Source: Pleurostoma richardsiae (lineage: Eukaryota; Ascomycota; Sordariomycetes; Calosphaeriales; Pleurostomataceae). From it: a stretch of DNA of 64,000 bases. The position numbers and the translations under genes were made by a program. Each line of letters starts with the position of its first letter. Position 1 is the first letter of the stretch. Below, in pieces: positions 32,908 to 44,647 of this stretch. The DNA lies in assembly GCA_030052745.1 (NCBI GenBank), contig JANBVO010000005.1, positions 1 to 64,000 on the forward strand. The letters are read 5' to 3'. A model generated the notes under the pieces. It made no database searches. It was not told the origin of the DNA and was given only the letters and a program-made list of their open reading frames with translations.

Positions 32908-33773
32908 GGAGCCGGAGTCCACTCCTACTGCGCGGGGGATTAGGATCTGGTGGCGGGAAGAGTAGGGAGCAGGAGCATGCGTGCGTGCCTCCAGTGCAGA
33001 ATTTTCGACTTTGGCATAGAATGATGGAAGAAGACGACGCCGAAAACAAAACTCATACAAGGAGCTCGGAGCAACTGAGGAGAGCTTTTCGCGTTTCCAC
33101 GCGTTCGGCTTGGCTTCTTCGGTTTCCAAAGGGTCAGGGCTGAAGCATGACGCCATGGGAGGAGGGCCATCACAAAAAGGGGTTTCAGCGTGGTGATGAA
33201 AAAAGGGCTCGGGTGGCAGCATTTCTCCTTTCTTTTTTTCTCTCTAGAAAGGACATATACATCATTTTTAATAGCATCAGGCGAGGCGTTGAGGATTAAG
33301 CCTCCGGGGTCCTGGGCGATTTGCATATACACCCAGCAATGGTTCTGTTTAATCAAGCTGGCTCTAGATGTTCCGGCTGCAGCGTCAGCGAGGGTGGGCA
33401 AAAGATACTGGTGGGATTAAAGGCTCGGTATTCAACGTACGAGGGCAAAGCGCTTATAGATAGATGAGCTTCATCAACCAGCATCACGATGTGCATTTTC
33501 ACCAAATAACGTCTCAGTGTCTCGAGTCCACGGCCACTGTTTAACGATGCAAGTCGGCACTCAGTGCTTACCCCAATTTTTAAGTTGCTTTTTCCCGTTT
33601 CTTAAACCATCCGAGCAACAAACAATTGCTCGTTTTAGAAAGTTGAGATCCGTTCATGAGGCAGTATAAGAACGAAATACCCTTCTACACGAGGGGGAAG
33701 CCTCACTGTATTCAGTCTAGGTACATAAAGTGAGAGGAGCAACGTCTCGCCTAGCAGCCCGCCCTTCGCAGCA
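32908..33773. other. Convergent intergenic region
   Basis: It lies between the phosphotransferase (+) and an SDR (-). Only short frames without support occur; both 3' UTRs are likely here. Confidence 0.5.
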
Positions 33774-34738
33774 TCAAAAGTCCGTCGACTTCGCAACTTC
33801 CTCCCACTCCCGCAGCAGCTCCTCCGTGACCCTGCATTTCTCCCTGATCGTCTGCACGCAGTCCGAACCCAGCACCAGCCGCACCGGCACGTCCCTGCCC
33901 TCCCCGCACCCCGTCCCCGTCAGCACGTCCACGATGACCCTCGCGCCGCGCGCCGGGTCCCCCGGCTGCTTCTCGTCGACCCCGTCCAGCATCGCGCGCA
34001 TCTGCGCTACCGGCGTGCCCTCGTACACGGGCAGCACCCGCGCCGTCTTGATCCGGTGCACTGTTGCGCCGGTGCCGGCGTTCAGGAAGCCCGTCCGGAA
34101 GTAGCCCGGCTCGATCGCGCAGACGGCCACCCCGAAGGGCGCCAGCTCGGCCCGGATGCCCTCCACCATGCCAGACACGGCCGACTTGGTGCTGCAGTAG
34201 AGCGCCACCCCGGGGCCGGAGGACCACGAAGCCAGGGAGCCGTAGTGCGCGAGGACGCAGTGGGCTCCTGACGCGGCCGCGGCGCGGAGATGCGGCGCTG
34301 CAGCGCGGGTGATGTTCGCGACGCCGAAGACGTTGGTGTTGAACGACGCGGCGATCTCCTCCTGACTTTGCAATTTCGCGCCTCGTCAGTACCGCCATCC
34401 TAGTAGACACCTAACATACAGTCCTTCGAGCCGATGGCTCCCGTGCTGGCTTACCTGGCCTCCTCGACAGCGCCCTCGAGGACGTACCCGGCGGCGTTGA
34501 CGACGTGGGTGATCTTCCCGTAGACCCGGCTCGCCTCGTCGAGCTTCGCGGCGAGGGTGGCCTCGTCGGCGGTCACATCCAGGGCCATGACGTGCGCGCC
34601 GGCGGCGGCGAGGTCGGCCAGCCGCGAGGGGTCGCGCGCCGTGGCGATGACCTTGTGCCCGCGCTTCAGGGCCTCCTGCGCGACGTGCTTGCCGAAGCCG
34701 CTGCTAGCGGCAGTGAGGAGGAAGACGATGTCGGCCAT
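33774..34738 (-). CDS. Classical short-chain dehydrogenase/reductase (oxidoreductase of unknown substrate)
   Basis: Two exons (34738..34455, 34365..33774) encode 291 aa. The cofactor motif is TAASSGFGKHVAQEALKRG, with ATARD after the second strand, an Arg typical of NADP preference. NAAGYVLEGAVEEAS and NTNVFGVANITRAAAPHLR follow, then the catalytic region YGSLASWSSGPGVALYCSTK with Ser, Tyr and Lys. It belongs to a different subgroup from the polyol SDRs of the cluster; the overall look is of the YusZ/retinol-dehydrogenase-like group. The C-terminal quarter is very GC-rich. No neighbour suggests a pathway. Confidence 0.8.
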
Positions 34739-35647
34739 TGCGCTAGTGGTGTTGTTTGTGTGGCTCTTGATATGCTATGCTCGAGTTGTTTGAGATGCTT
34801 GCCTTGAAGTGATGCTTGACTTGATCGAAAAGGGCGAGTCTGTCCAGGTTCTTATATTCCCGGGGATACTTACTGGCCGCAACGCAACAGGAGGCATCAA
34901 AACGAACATGATGCCGTCTCGGACCCGCGGATTTCAATCCCGTGGGACATGCTCGGTCCATGTGTAGATATCCATCCTCTTGTAGTCACTGCTCCCAGTT
35001 CAGTGACGACATCTCTGCCAATGGGCGGTCCTTCCCCGGACGGCGATAGCATCGCGCGGCAGACTACGCCGGCAAGGCAGCGCTGGCCCGCGCGGCTAGC
35101 GGCCGCATGCCGACACTATGGGGATGTCGTGCAGCTGCACAGATTGCTGTGGGTGGCCACAAGCGGGAGGCGTCGCTGTCAATCGCCGTCGGCCCTGTGT
35201 TGGAAACCGCGGGATTCAGAAGGTGTGGTTCAGGGGGTTTCGGCGTTTGGGGGCCATCGCCGAAAAGGCCAAGCCAGATGGCGCATCCGCGCCCCGTCAA
35301 AGGATCGAGGCAAGCCTGCTTTTATCAGGTCTGGCAAATATCCTCCGAGGATCGTTGGAGGTTCAGAAATTCCCTGCATGATTGGTGACGGTATGCATTA
35401 CTACTTGAACGGGGGCTGTATGACTCCGGAGAAGTGGATGCTTGCCCGGCCCCGTTTCCTTCGGCGTCCGGCTTATAGGACGTCGGGAGCAAGAGGCCAT
35501 TAGCGCTCAGAAACTCGTACAATAAGACAGCTACACAGTAGAAGCTAGCTCTTTGCGCACTTCCTCGTACTCGTTTTGTGTAAGTGTTATTCCCTCCTGT
35601 TGAATCGTCAAATGTATGCATTGCCCGCATCACAGTATTCTCCGCGC
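34739..35647. other. Intergenic region between SDR and ABC transporter
   Basis: It begins with the SDR promoter. An open plus-strand frame (34949-35503) has no domain or homologous look and is treated as chance. No repeat was recognised. Confidence 0.45.
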
Positions 35648-38600
35648 TCAGTCTATTTTATCGACCCTACCGTCTTTCATCCAAACTACCTTATCTAAAC
35701 CTGGCCTCATCCTTCCCTTGAACGCCCCAAGTTTGTGTGTGACCATAACGACGGTGTGACCCGTCTGGATAAAGCTCTCCTGGACGATATCGTAGATCCT
35801 CCCCTCAGTAGTCGGGTCCAGCGACGACGTGACCTCGTCTAACAGCACGATCGGCTTAATTGTAAGGCTGTCTGAGAACGTCGCTCGGCTACCAGGCTTC
35901 CCTGACCTTACTCCCAGTTGCACAAGAGCTCTGGAGAGGGCAAGGAGCTGCGCCTGGCCGACCGAAAGCGTGGGGAGGGAGGAGATAGGCTCGTCGAGCA
36001 CGGGGGAGACATCCGCTGCCTCTCCGAAATAATGCGAGAAGAGCCCTGTCTTCCGCAAGGCGTCCAGTAGGCAGTCCTCGGTAGCGATTCGATCAGGGTC
36101 GAGATTGAGTCGGAGGGTGATATTAGGGAGGATGAGAGGGTTCTGTGAGACGGTGATGAATGCCTTCTGCCGTATGGTCGAACGCGATATTTTGCTGATG
36201 TCGAGACCATCTACCATTATGCGCCCAGACTGGACATCCAGGAGCCTAAGAAGTGCTAAGAGGAAAGATGATTTTCCACTTGGAAGAGAGGTTCACATCA
36301 GCAGGGAGAACAAGGTAAGTTTCTAGCTGCTGCAGGCCACTCACCTTCCAGTTCGTCCACACACCACCACCGTCTGCCCTGGTGTGATCCGCAGATTTAA
36401 GTCCCTAAGAGCCGTGGCCGAAGAACTGTGGCGCTGTCAGTACGAAACAAACTGCGTATCAAGTTACTCCTCACTTGTATGCTGCTGTAACTCCCTTGAG
36501 CTCGACCTCCCCCGCTGACGGCCAGTCCTCTGGAGGTGCAAAGTCCTCACCAGGCTGATCCTCTCTTGGAGTGTCCTCCTCCACCTCCTTTAGCCTAGCA
36601 ATAGCCCCCAGAGATATCTCTAGGTTTGTCCAAGATTCAACAAGGCGCAGAAGCGTCGTATTCACGACTAGAATAAGATTCAGTGCAACGCCTATCTGCC
36701 CTCCCGTCGTGGACCCACGAAGTACCACGGCAAGTGTAATAGTTCCAACGGCGATCGCCGCGACTAGGAGGTCGAGGACTACGTTGAGCCACCGCTGTAG
36801 GCAGAAGAGTAGGTAGAACGGCTTCTGTGACTCGTCCAAGCCTCTGGAGTTCTCTGCTGCCATCTGCTTCTGCCATCCAAAGGCTCGGATTGTAGCGATG
36901 CCCTTGACCTGCGAGTCGTGAGCGGAATGTGGTAAGAGGGGGAGTTGGGTGTGTGTACTAACGGTTTCGAGGAAGCTAGAGTACACGGCCGATCTCGACT
37001 CTAGCTCGAGCAGTCGTAGTTGGCGAGACGTCCGCAGGTATACCTTCTGAACGAGATAGACGACGGCTGCGCAGAAGGGCAGTGTGAGTGTCAGTAGGTG
37101 TTGGACGGCGAAAAGCAGGCCGGCCTGCATTATCAACTTGAAGACCTCTGCCACCAGTGTCAGCCTGTGCGTATTAGTAGTCATTGGCGAGAAATTCTTA
37201 CGAACGCTCAGCGTCTGAAGGGCAGGCGCGAGCTTCTTGTCCACGAGTTGAATGTCTTGCCCGAATCTGGCACAATCAGCATCATACACATACGGTGCGA
37301 GAGATGAACTTGCCGGTTAAGTATGCTTCCAGTATCTGTTTGAGAGAAATACAACAGTGGAGCACTGCTGCCGTGTCAATAAGGAGGTCAGGGCCTAGCC
37401 ATTTCCCGAGCTTACCCCATGATAGCCCGTAGCAGTCGTCGATGGAGGACAATTCCTGACTGCGGTGCGATTCGGAGGACAGTAGACCTCACGTAGAGTC
37501 AGATACGTGGTCTGCAACTATTGAAGGAGTCTGCGTTACTCACCACATCTGTCCATTCGTTATAATCCAAGCCAGTAGCAAGAGTACGAGATAGCCAGTA
37601 ACAAAGAATATTGTGTTTGCCGATCTAGACTCGGTCCACCACTTCAGCCAATACTGGGGAAAGGTGATGAAGAACCCATACAACACCGTACAGGCGACCA
37701 TGAGGATGATGTTTGCAACCCCAGCAGACTTGAAGTAATAACCTGATATGGTCAGCTACATAAGGAGTAAGAGCCGAGGACATTACCATAGAGCGAGGAG
37801 TCTCCAGTCCTCCTTTGCAGGTCTTTAGAGGCAGCGGACGAGGTGGATGCTCCCGACAGCTTGTCTAGCATGCTCTTAGGTTGAGTAGGAGTTCCTTGAA
37901 GCGTATCTTTATTCGAATGGATGATCGAATCGATTTCCTTCAGGTGAGGGCGCAAGCTCTCCCACGACCCCTTCTCCTGGATCGTCGAGTCTGCGAGAAC
38001 AGCCACTTGATCCGCCAGATGGAAGTACGACGCTAGGCAATTAGCGCCCGGTCACATATTCGAGGCCTTCAATGGCGAAAGATACTCACTGTCGTTTGTA
38101 ATCCAGAAGACCGTCATCCCGGATACCTTCAAGAGGCCGTCTGGTCCTAGAAGGCCCATGATCGCTTTGGTCCGGGTCTTCTGGTCCAGAGCACTGAAAC
38201 TATCATCTAATACGGCAATGCTACAGCGCGCATATACCATTCGAGCAAGAGCCTACATGGTGTCAAGCCTGAGTTCAGAGAATGGGAGGTGGACAAGCTC
38301 ACCAGACGTTGCCGCTGCCCTCCCGAAAGGTTCATCCCTCCGCTGCCGACTACTGTGTCATCCCTCGCTGGAAGTGCGTCCAAGTCCTCGTCAAGGCAAC
38401 AGCTGTGTATAGCCTGCTTGTACCAGAGGGGATCCCGGTTTGATTCGGCGACTGGCCCGTAGATGATGTCTTTGATAGACTGGTTTGGCAGCCAAGTTGT
38501 CTGGGCACAGTAGCCGATCCGTTTCGAGGTTACTGCGACAGTGCCATCGGACGGTGTAAGCTCCCCTAGCAATGCTCGAGCAAGCGTTGTCTTCCCTGCT

Positions 38601-40823
38601 CCTACTGGTCCTGAGCATATAGTCATTGAACCCTGAGCAATGTCCAGGCTGATATCCTTCAGGATGGTCCGAGTACAAGTGGGATCCTTCACCGTCACGT
38701 TCTGCAACCGGACTGCAGGTGTAGTTTTCGATACATCCTGTCGCGCTTGGGATGAAGACTGTGAACTATTTGAGTGCTGTGATACCTCGAGTCGACTGTC
38801 AAGTATCCCGTCTTCTAAGAGATAATTTTGTATGCGGGAAGAGCTCAAAAACGACACAACGGCCCGGGGAACAATAGTCATAATCATATTTGCTGGATGC
38901 GTCACCAAGCCTAATATAGCGACAGTGGTGAAAGCGGTCTCTGTGTCAAGGCTGGACCCTGCTAGAGACGCCAGGATGGCATATAGAACGATGGTGAGGA
39001 CGGGCGCAAACATGCCCAGAGCATTTGCTGGATGAAGCGTGAGGACGCTGCCCGACTAATAGGTGTTCTGGGTCGGTGATGCACTTACCGCTTGCGTTAT
39101 AACCCACCATGAGCCACCGGACACTTCTTGCTGCATCCATCTCGGTGTGCCGAAGCTCTTGGATGTGGTTCTCTAACGCCTGCTGGATGCCGAGCATCTT
39201 AATGTCCCTGATCGAGGATATCACAGAGGTGGTCATCGACATGCGATTCTGCGTCGCCGTATTCCACCTTCCTTGCCTGCCTTTGAGATTATTGGCCACG
39301 TAGCGGCTCACCTGAGCACAAACTGTGCCGCATGTCAGTTCCTCAGGTCGAATAGATGTAACCTGGTGGCCTAGCACCCACAGAATATGATGAGGAGAGG
39401 CAACGGCCAGAGCCATCCGACCTCCCGTGCTAGCAGCGTTATACCAACGATGACCTCGAGCAGCTGAGCCCACGTTTCGTGGAACATCTCTGCAGACTTC
39501 TCCATACTGGTGACATCGTTGCTGATTAGGGTGATGACTTTCCCTTCGTTAGATTCGCCATCGCGAGAGCTTAGGGAGGAGCCATGGAGTAGAGACACAA
39601 GAGCACCCCTGATCATGACTTCAAGCCTATTCAGTGCATGCTTATAGACTGAGGTAGATATCTATAATGCAGACGTTAGCTCATTTCTAAGAGTGATCCA
39701 TTCATAACGGAGAGAAAATGGATTGTCGTCCCGCCCGAACTGTAGTCATGAGCGATCGGAAGAAGGCAGGAAAAACTAACTGCTAAGCCAACATAGATGA
39801 CCACGGCAGCTGGGACGATTCGGTAACCCGTAAGGTCGTCGGCCTCGTCGGTGGCCGCTCCGGTGATGAACTGAATCGTTTGACTTATAAGGACGGGCTG
39901 GGCAAACCGGAAGAAGACCAACGACAAACGAGGCGCGATGGCGGCTAGAAACGCTCCCTTGAGGCAACTGAACAGAACTCTGGGGAGCGTGGTGATCTCC
40001 TCGGGCCTGACTATACATTCGCATCAGACATCCGTCTCTAGTACGAAGATCATCAAGTAGTTTCCAAACCTCTTTGGACCCAAGCCTGCAATGCATTCCG
40101 CCTCAGCGTCTCCGAACTCAGGCCATGATCCACGACGGGCAATTCTTTGCCCAGTATAGTGTTGGTGTACCCCTTCACGAGAATGGGGTTTATCCACCAG
40201 AAGAAGACCTTCCCCAGCAGGCTTGTCGTGGCTTCCGGCGGGAGGCGCTTGTACGCGTCTAACAGTATCGGTCGCTTGTCCCGGCACTCGAATCCGAGGA
40301 GAAGGAGGCCCATCGAGAGATCAAGAACGAGGATCAATTGAATGGGTTGACCAATGTGTTCTCCAGGTAAGGTAAGCCAGAGCAAACTGCCAGCCGACTC
40401 TGCGAGCAAATATATCACAGTGAGATCTGACGGACGGACTGACCGCCAATGCTCTCGGATGAGTAGCTGCAGCAGCCCAGCTACAGCGACTAAGGACAAA
40501 GACGCTGCTATAAGAAGCGCTGGATCATGCCTAGACAGCAGCACGAGGACCGTAAGCTCTGCGACACGAAGAATGATATATAGGCAAGTGATGGCCTAGC
40601 CGTGTCATTAGCATTTCGAGTAAGTGATGACTTGGAACCGAATGGCTTCAGAAGCATCACTCACAATCTTGACACTGCCTTGCGTGCTTGGATGCACCTT
40701 GACGGATGAGCGTCTCAGGCTCCATAGTCTAAATGGTAAGCACAGAAGGAATAATCCTGATATCAGAGCAGAGCAAAGCGGCAGTAAGGCTGGTTTCCTC
40801 GGTAAGGAAGAATCAGCTTCCAT
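35648..40823 (-). CDS. ABCC-type (MRP-like) full-length ABC transporter
   Basis: Sixteen exons give 1,426 aa with every junction in phase: 40823-40665, 40595-40070, 40010-39781, 39661-39382, 39322-39089, 39027-38303, 38252-38090, 38032-37787, 37742-37544, 37487-37416, 37364-37314, 37266-37202, 37147-36963, 36908-36475, 36425-36345, 36278-35648. Five N-terminal helices form a TMD0, followed by TMD1, NBD1, TMD2 and NBD2. NBD1 has Walker A GPVGAGKTT (near residue 615), LSGGQRQRLALAR and IAVLDDSFSALD, with Asp at the catalytic position, and WITNDT where the switch His is expected. NBD2 has Walker A GRTGSGKSS, split by an intron, LSVGQAQLLALSRAL, IVLLDEVTSSLD and VTHKL, so it looks competent. Known: ABCC pumps export or sequester conjugates, toxins or metabolites across plasma or vacuolar membranes. 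The start at 40823 is the least certain point. One intron (37313-37267) uses a GC donor. Confidence 0.87.
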
Positions 40824-41354
40824 GGCCAGTCGCGCGTCTGGTCCCTCAAAGCAGCATTCGTGTGCAGCTCATTGATGAAGAGACATTGCAGGACAGATCA
40901 GATTGGATGCAGGAATTAGAGAGAGAGATATGGTCCTGTACAGCTCGATCTTCATGCACAGCCAACTGACAAGGGGGTTCTCCTCGTATTGATAAGTAGC
41001 GTCCACGCACGCAATCTTCCCTACCTACCTGTCCACCAACCAACTAACAAATCCAGCCTGTCTCTCAGGCAAGGTTTATTCTCTTCTACAGCGAGCTTAG
41101 ATGGAATGACCTGAGCTTTATACAGCTATCGCGGATTTCTATGAAGAAGAAGAAGGAGGAGCAGGAGGGAGCGGACGGATGATAACGCAGCAGCGGCAAA
41201 CACGCTGCCCCGCTATTACTTAGTGGCCACCTTTCAGGGCCCGTTGTCGCTATTGAGCTTCCTATTCAGAACACAAGCGATCGTCAGCAACGCAAGGCAA
41301 ATCAACATGTCGAAACATTATGACCGGCACTGAACAGGTGGACGGGCCGTGACA
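40824..41354. other. Divergent promoter region of the ABC transporter and glutaminyl cyclase
   Basis: These 531 bp separate divergent starts. A short plus-strand frame and a minus frame (41043-40846) occur; the latter could hold an upstream ABC exon, but no splice joins it convincingly. No motif is called. Confidence 0.45.
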
Positions 41355-42491
41355 ATGTTTCGCCTGGCTTCTGTTCTCGCCCAGCTTCTCGTCCTGTCCA
41401 TTCTGGCCGCTCCGGCGCTGGCATACACCGCCCTCTCCGACGACGGCCTCAGCAGGATCCCGGCGCCCGGCCGCGACTTCGACATCCTGCATGGCGCGCT
41501 GCTCGCCCCGATCCTGATCCCGCGGGTCCCCGGGACGCCGGGCTCCGAGAAGGTCCAGCAGCATTTCGTCAGCTTCTTCAAAAGACATCTTCCCAGGTGG
41601 ACCATTGAGTGGCACAACTCCACGTCGACCACCCCGGCTACCGGCGCCCAGCAGGTCCCCTTCCGGAACCTGATCTTCCGCCGGGACCCGCCGTGGGCCG
41701 TGTCCGGGGACGTGGGCCGGCTAACGCTGGCGGCCCACTACGACAGCCTGTACCGGCCGGAAGGCTTCATCGGAGCGACGGACAGCGCGGCACCATGTGC
41801 GATGCTGCTGCATGTGGCTCGCGGCGTGGACCAGGCGCTCACCGAGCGGTGGGACGCGATGCTGGCAGCTGGCCAGACTGGCGATGGCCTCGAGGAGGAG
41901 AAGGGTGTGCAAATCCTCCTGCTGGACGGCGAGGAGGCATGGGTGTCGTGGACGGCCACCGACTCCACCTACGGCTCGAGGGCGCTCGCCCAGGCGTGGG
42001 ACGACGAGGGGCTGCACCCGGCGTCGGCCATCTACAGGACCCCGATCGAGGCCATCAGCTTGTTTGTGCTGCTGGACCTGCTCGGATCGGTGAACCCCAC
42101 GGTCCCCTCTTACTTCCCCGGCACGCACTGGGCGTATCAGCATCTGGCGAGCATCGAGAAGCGGATGCGTAGGTTGAAGCTGCTGGAAACGAAGCCCTCC
42201 ACGCCCTTTCTTCCGGATGCCGCAAAGCGGCGCAACCAATTCGGCCGGGGATACATTGCAGATGATCACATCCCCTTCCTGGAGCGCGGCGTGGATATCC
42301 TGCATGTCATCCCGAGCCCGTTTCCTCCCGTGTGGCACACGATGAATGATGACGCCGTTCATCTGGACGGCCCGACGATGCAAGATTGGGCGAAGATCAT
42401 AACGGCATTCGTCGCCGAGTGGATGGACCTTGACGGCTATCTTCCGAAACTCAAGGAAGGCGGCGAATTATCTGGCAAGACGGAACTGTGA
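41355..42491 (+). CDS. Glutaminyl-peptide cyclotransferase (M28-family zinc enzyme), secretory
   Basis: This single exon gives 378 aa from the ATG at 41355. Residues 1-23 are a signal peptide (MFRLASVLAQLLVLSILAAP). The fold is that of M28 peptidase-like glutaminyl cyclases. Zinc ligands visible are Asp in GATDSAAPCAMLL, Glu in LLLDGEEAWVSW and His in PSPFPPVWHTMNDD. Other family marks are LTLAAHYDS, YGSRALAQAW and ADDHIPFLERGVDILHVIP. Known reaction: converts N-terminal glutamine of secreted peptides to pyroglutamate in the ER/Golgi lumen. It has no membrane helix beyond the signal. It is divergent from the ABC transporter, with no evident functional link. The GC content is high throughout. 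Confidence 0.88.
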   Translation: MFRLASVLAQLLVLSILAAPALAYTALSDDGLSRIPAPGRDFDILHGALLAPILIPRVPGTPGSEKVQQHFVSFFKRHLPRWTIEWHNSTSTTPATGAQQVPFRNLIFRRDPPWAVSGDVGRLTLAAHYDSLYRPEGFIGATDSAAPCAMLLHVARGVDQALTERWDAMLAAGQTGDGLEEEKGVQILLLDGEEAWVSWTATDSTYGSRALAQAWDDEGLHPASAIYRTPIEAISLFVLLDLLGSVNPTVPSYFPGTHWAYQHLASIEKRMRRLKLLETKPSTPFLPDAAKRRNQFGRGYIADDHIPFLERGVDILHVIPSPFPPVWHTMNDDAVHLDGPTMQDWAKIITAFVAEWMDLDGYLPKLKEGGELSGKTEL

Positions 42492-43080
42492 TGCAGTGCG
42501 TTGTAGATATGGCGCCCCAGCCTTCACCCCCAAGTTGCGGTGTAACCATACCTACCCGGCATACCTATCTCAGGAAAAATGATCCATTGTACACAATTGC
42601 AGAGGATGCATTTGGTCCGAGCCGGTATAGACAAAAACAAAGAAAAGCCTCCGTCCATACTAGCTGAGCAAAGAGAGCATTTATGATTTACCGGATGCTT
42701 CTGTGCCTACCTGCTGTTTGTTATAAGTGGCCAAGCATCTATTCAACGCATAACCAGCTCAATATTCTCCAACACCCTCTACTCCTCCATTTGGCTCGGC
42801 CATGAACCAAGATGCCTGCACGCGCTGCGCGGTATGTGGCATGCGAAAGGGATGCTCGTGATCTTGCACGTGACTATGAGTGAGGTACACGGGTACCTGG
42901 CGCTAGCCCCTAATGGCAAGGGCCCGCTGGCCGGTGCAATTCAGCGACAAGCCACGTAACAGCTGCTGAGCTACAGTGAAGCTCTAGCTTAATTGTGTAG
43001 GGAACATACTCGCCTCGTCGAAGTCGACAAATCCACGACAACATTCAGACCGAACGACTTCCCTGCACATCAAAGACATA
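42492..43080. other. Intergenic region between glutaminyl cyclase and SWP1
   Basis: It holds the cyclase 3' end and the SWP1 promoter. No supported frame or repeat was seen. Confidence 0.5.
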
Positions 43081-44177
43081 ATGCGGCTCTCAGTATCTCT
43101 TCTTTCTCCGCTGATTCTCCTAGCGGCTGGCGCTGCGCAGGCTGCGTCCTCGTGGGGATTTGACGATGGCAGCGTCGCGGTAACCTCAAAGAAGGGTGGT
43201 GAGGCCGTCACAGAGAAGTATGCTAGCCTGCCTTTCTAACAAGAAAGAAACAAATATCACGACCAATTGCTGACGATCTGCAAGATTTACACAGAAGTCG
43301 CCCCTCAATAAGGCCGTGACGCTCGGGGGCCAGGATACCATCACCGTCAGCCTGACAGCCAAGGATAGCAGCAAGGGCAAGCGGCCACACCAGGCCTTCG
43401 TGGTTCTGAAGGACGAGGAGACTGGTCTGGAGGCCCCATTCCCCTTCACAGTCAAGGAGGATGGCAAGGCGAAGGTCCAAATTGTCAGTTCATTCCTCAA
43501 ATCCCCTCACTGGACTCTTTGCCGTTGTGAAGCATTGTTGCTAACATACTCTGTCCCGAACTTAGGCGCAGAAGGACCTCCCCGTGCAGCTGCTCCTGGC
43601 TGGCAAGCCTCTTCACGCGAGTGTTATTATTGCCTCCTTCGGCTCCGAGAAGGGCCTCATCGCTCCGGCATTCGACCTTCAAGTCTCGCTCGACCCCAAC
43701 ACCCCTGCGCCGACCTACACGGAGCCCGTCCGCTACGGCAAGAAGCCCGAGATCCACCACATCTTCGGCGGAGATCCCCGCAGCCCGCCAAAGATCGTCT
43801 CCCTCTTCTTCGTTGCGGTCGTTCTCGCAACCGTCCCGGCGCTCTTCGTTGCCGTAAGTTCCACATGGCGTTGTATCTGGGCCCTATGCGATGGATGTAC
43901 CCGTGACCGTGACTAACATTGTTTTCTTGCTAAACAGTGGCTCCTCCTCGGCGCGAACCTCAATCACCTCCCCAAGGCGCTCGGTGCCGCGCCTATCTCC
44001 CATGCCATCTTTTTCGGCTCGATCGTTGCGATGGAGGGCGTCTTCTTCCTTTACTACAGCAGCTGGAACCTGTTCCAGGTGCTGCCGGCCATTGGCGTGG
44101 TCGCCATCGTCACCGTTCTGAGCGGCACGAAGGCGCTGGGTGAGGTGCAGAGTAGACGGCTTGCGGGGGAGAGATGA
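43081..44177 (+). CDS. SWP1: Oligosaccharyltransferase subunit Swp1/ribophorin II
   Basis: Four exons (43081..43217, 43285..43483, 43566..43853, 43938..44177) encode 287 aa. Residues 1-21 are a signal peptide. The first intron ends at a CAAG acceptor (43284) rather than the nearer CACAG; this keeps phase and gives EKFTQKSPLNKAVTLGG, as in the family. The lumenal part is beta-rich (DTITVSLTAKD, HQAFVVLKDEETGLEAPF, ASFGSEKGLIAPAFDL). PVRYGKKPEIHHIF with PRSPPKIVS then leads into three C-terminal membrane helices. Known role: Swp1/ribophorin II is a non-catalytic subunit of the ER oligosaccharyltransferase that transfers glycans to Asn of nascent proteins. Length and topology match yeast Swp1. 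Confidence 0.9.
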
Positions 44178-44647
44178 GCGGTACGGTGTTGGCATTATGG
44201 GATTGAAAATGCTTCGGCCTGGCGTTCCGAAGACGTGTATCATTGTGCTGGGCGTGTATTATCGGCTTTGTATGGCTAGGAACTCATTACGAGACTAAGG
44301 CAGATAAGCCTGGATGATCAAAAAGGACTACACGTACCCAAAAAGCAGAGTAGGTCCGACTGCTCTGGGCATTGGAAGTGCTGCCTGTTCTGTTGCGACT
44401 GTTTACATGATGTGCAACGTTTTAGTATGCGCTGAACGGCGTGATCACTCCGGAAAGAATAGTCGCTGTTATTCATGATAGGACTTTCTTTGTAGTAGAC
44501 TGCTGGTATATTTGAATCGCCCTAATTCTAATCATGGTATCCAGTATCGAAACAAAAGCTCCCTGACCCCTATCCCAAAATCAACCGTCTATTAACCTTT
44601 TAGACAAGAAAAACGCCCGCTTAAAGATCTAGCTAGGAAGGCCCATC
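44178..44647. other. Convergent intergenic region
   Basis: These 470 bp are AT-richer and lie between two convergent genes, with no open frame of note. Both 3' UTRs probably lie here. Confidence 0.5.

Noticed and set aside
32088-33143. 351-codon plus-strand Arg/Pro-rich frame
   Set aside because: Shifted frame of the phosphotransferase; the true frame has the CDP-alcohol transferase motif.
34949-35503. 184-codon frame between SDR and ABC transporter
   Set aside because: No domain, no relation to neighbours, and no coding-like composition.
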